From assembly GCA_003135495.1 (NCBI GenBank), contig PLBX01000124.1, positions 8,543 to 15,191 on the forward strand: a stretch of 6,649 nucleotides of DNA, in the 5' to 3' direction. The notes under the pieces were generated by a model that saw only the letters and a list, made by a program, of their open reading frames with translations, was not told where the DNA came from and did not search any database. The number at the start of each line of letters is the position of its first letter. The stretch's first letter is position 1. Both the position numbers and the translations under genes were made by a program. The DNA is from Acidobacteriaceae bacterium (GTDB taxonomy: Bacteria; Acidobacteriota; Terriglobia; Terriglobales; Acidobacteriaceae). This document shows positions 6,402 to 6,649 of the stretch, piece after piece.

Positions 6402-6649
6402 ATGACGAAGGCTGACCTGATCGAAGAGGTTTCGCGGCTCGCGGAACTTACCCGCAAAGACAGCGAAGTGATTGTGGACACGATCTTTGATAGCGTGGTG
6501 CGCTCTCTGCGTGTTGGCGACAAGATCGAGATTCGCGGGTTTGGCAGCTTCCGCACACGGCAGCGCAAGCCGAGGGTTGGGCGCAATCCGAAGACGGGCG
6601 ATCGGGTGGAGGTGCCAGCCAAGAAGATTCCATTCTTCAAGCCCAGCAA
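6402..6649 (+). CDS. HU/IHF-family nucleoid DNA-binding protein (3' end outside window)
   Basis: A small dimeric protein that bends and compacts DNA and helps form higher-order nucleoprotein complexes. The window holds 82 codons; family members are about 90-105 residues, so only a short C-terminal piece is missing. Visible features are the N-terminal helices (MTKADLIEEVSRLAELTRKD), the turn GDKIEIRGFGSF (39-50) that begins the beta saddle, and the DNA-intercalating arm with RNPKTGD (61-67) carrying the conserved proline at 63. It ends with VPAKKIPFFKPS. HU and IHF subunits cannot be told apart reliably here; VPAKKIPFFKPS resembles both. It lies 169 bases after sppA, same strand, and has its own ribosome site. 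The gap is long enough for a separate promoter, though I found none. Confidence 0.95.
   Translation, partial: MTKADLIEEVSRLAELTRKDSEVIVDTIFDSVVRSLRVGDKIEIRGFGSFRTRQRKPRVGRNPKTGDRVEVPAKKIPFFKPS

Noticed and set aside
6242..6649. Minus-strand open frame of 135 codons at the right edge
   Set aside because: It lies opposite the HU-family gene, which has all family motifs and a ribosome site. The minus frame starts at a TTG at the window edge and is Arg/Ser-rich without any domain.

Overview
The window looks like chromosomal DNA of an Acidobacteriota member (Terriglobia/Koribacter-like is my best guess). The main reasons are a secreted von Willebrand factor A protein with the architecture of the 'VWFA-related Acidobacterial domain' family, moderate-to-high GC, a secreted LolA-like protein of a kind I associate with this phylum, and palindromic intergenic repeats of a style I recall from these genomes. 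No phage, plasmid, transposase, CRISPR, tRNA or rRNA feature is visible.

Left half, all on the minus strand. An HtrA/DegP-type periplasmic serine protease starts at 1136 and runs off the left edge. Upstream of it, a short spacer holds a long imperfect inverted repeat (1253-1339) whose right arm supplies the last three codons and the stop of the next gene. That gene is a hydantoinase B/oxoprolinase-family subunit (1328-3025). Preceding it is a secreted Acidobacterial VWFA protein (3097-4131). No hydantoinase A partner is present in the window.

Right half, all on the plus strand. From a divergent intergenic region (4132-4347) a secreted protein of unknown function (4348-5271) is transcribed away from the VWFA gene. 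It is followed by a membrane-anchored SppA signal peptide peptidase (5324-6232) with an intact Ser/Lys dyad, and by an HU/IHF-family nucleoid protein (6402 to the right edge, truncated). HtrA, the VWFA protein, the LolA-like protein and SppA all act at or outside the cytoplasmic membrane, so much of the window concerns the cell envelope. The hydantoinase subunit and the HU protein are cytoplasmic.

The most interesting observation is in the hydantoinase B gene. It carries two different palindromic repeat-like sequences inside its reading frame (2170-2191 and 2670-2689). Each lies in a low-complexity segment that appears to be extra relative to the normal family sequence. A third inverted repeat forms its stop codon. 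This resembles in-frame colonisation of a protein gene by small palindromic elements, as known for Rickettsia palindromic elements. I do not see a clear new multi-gene system here.
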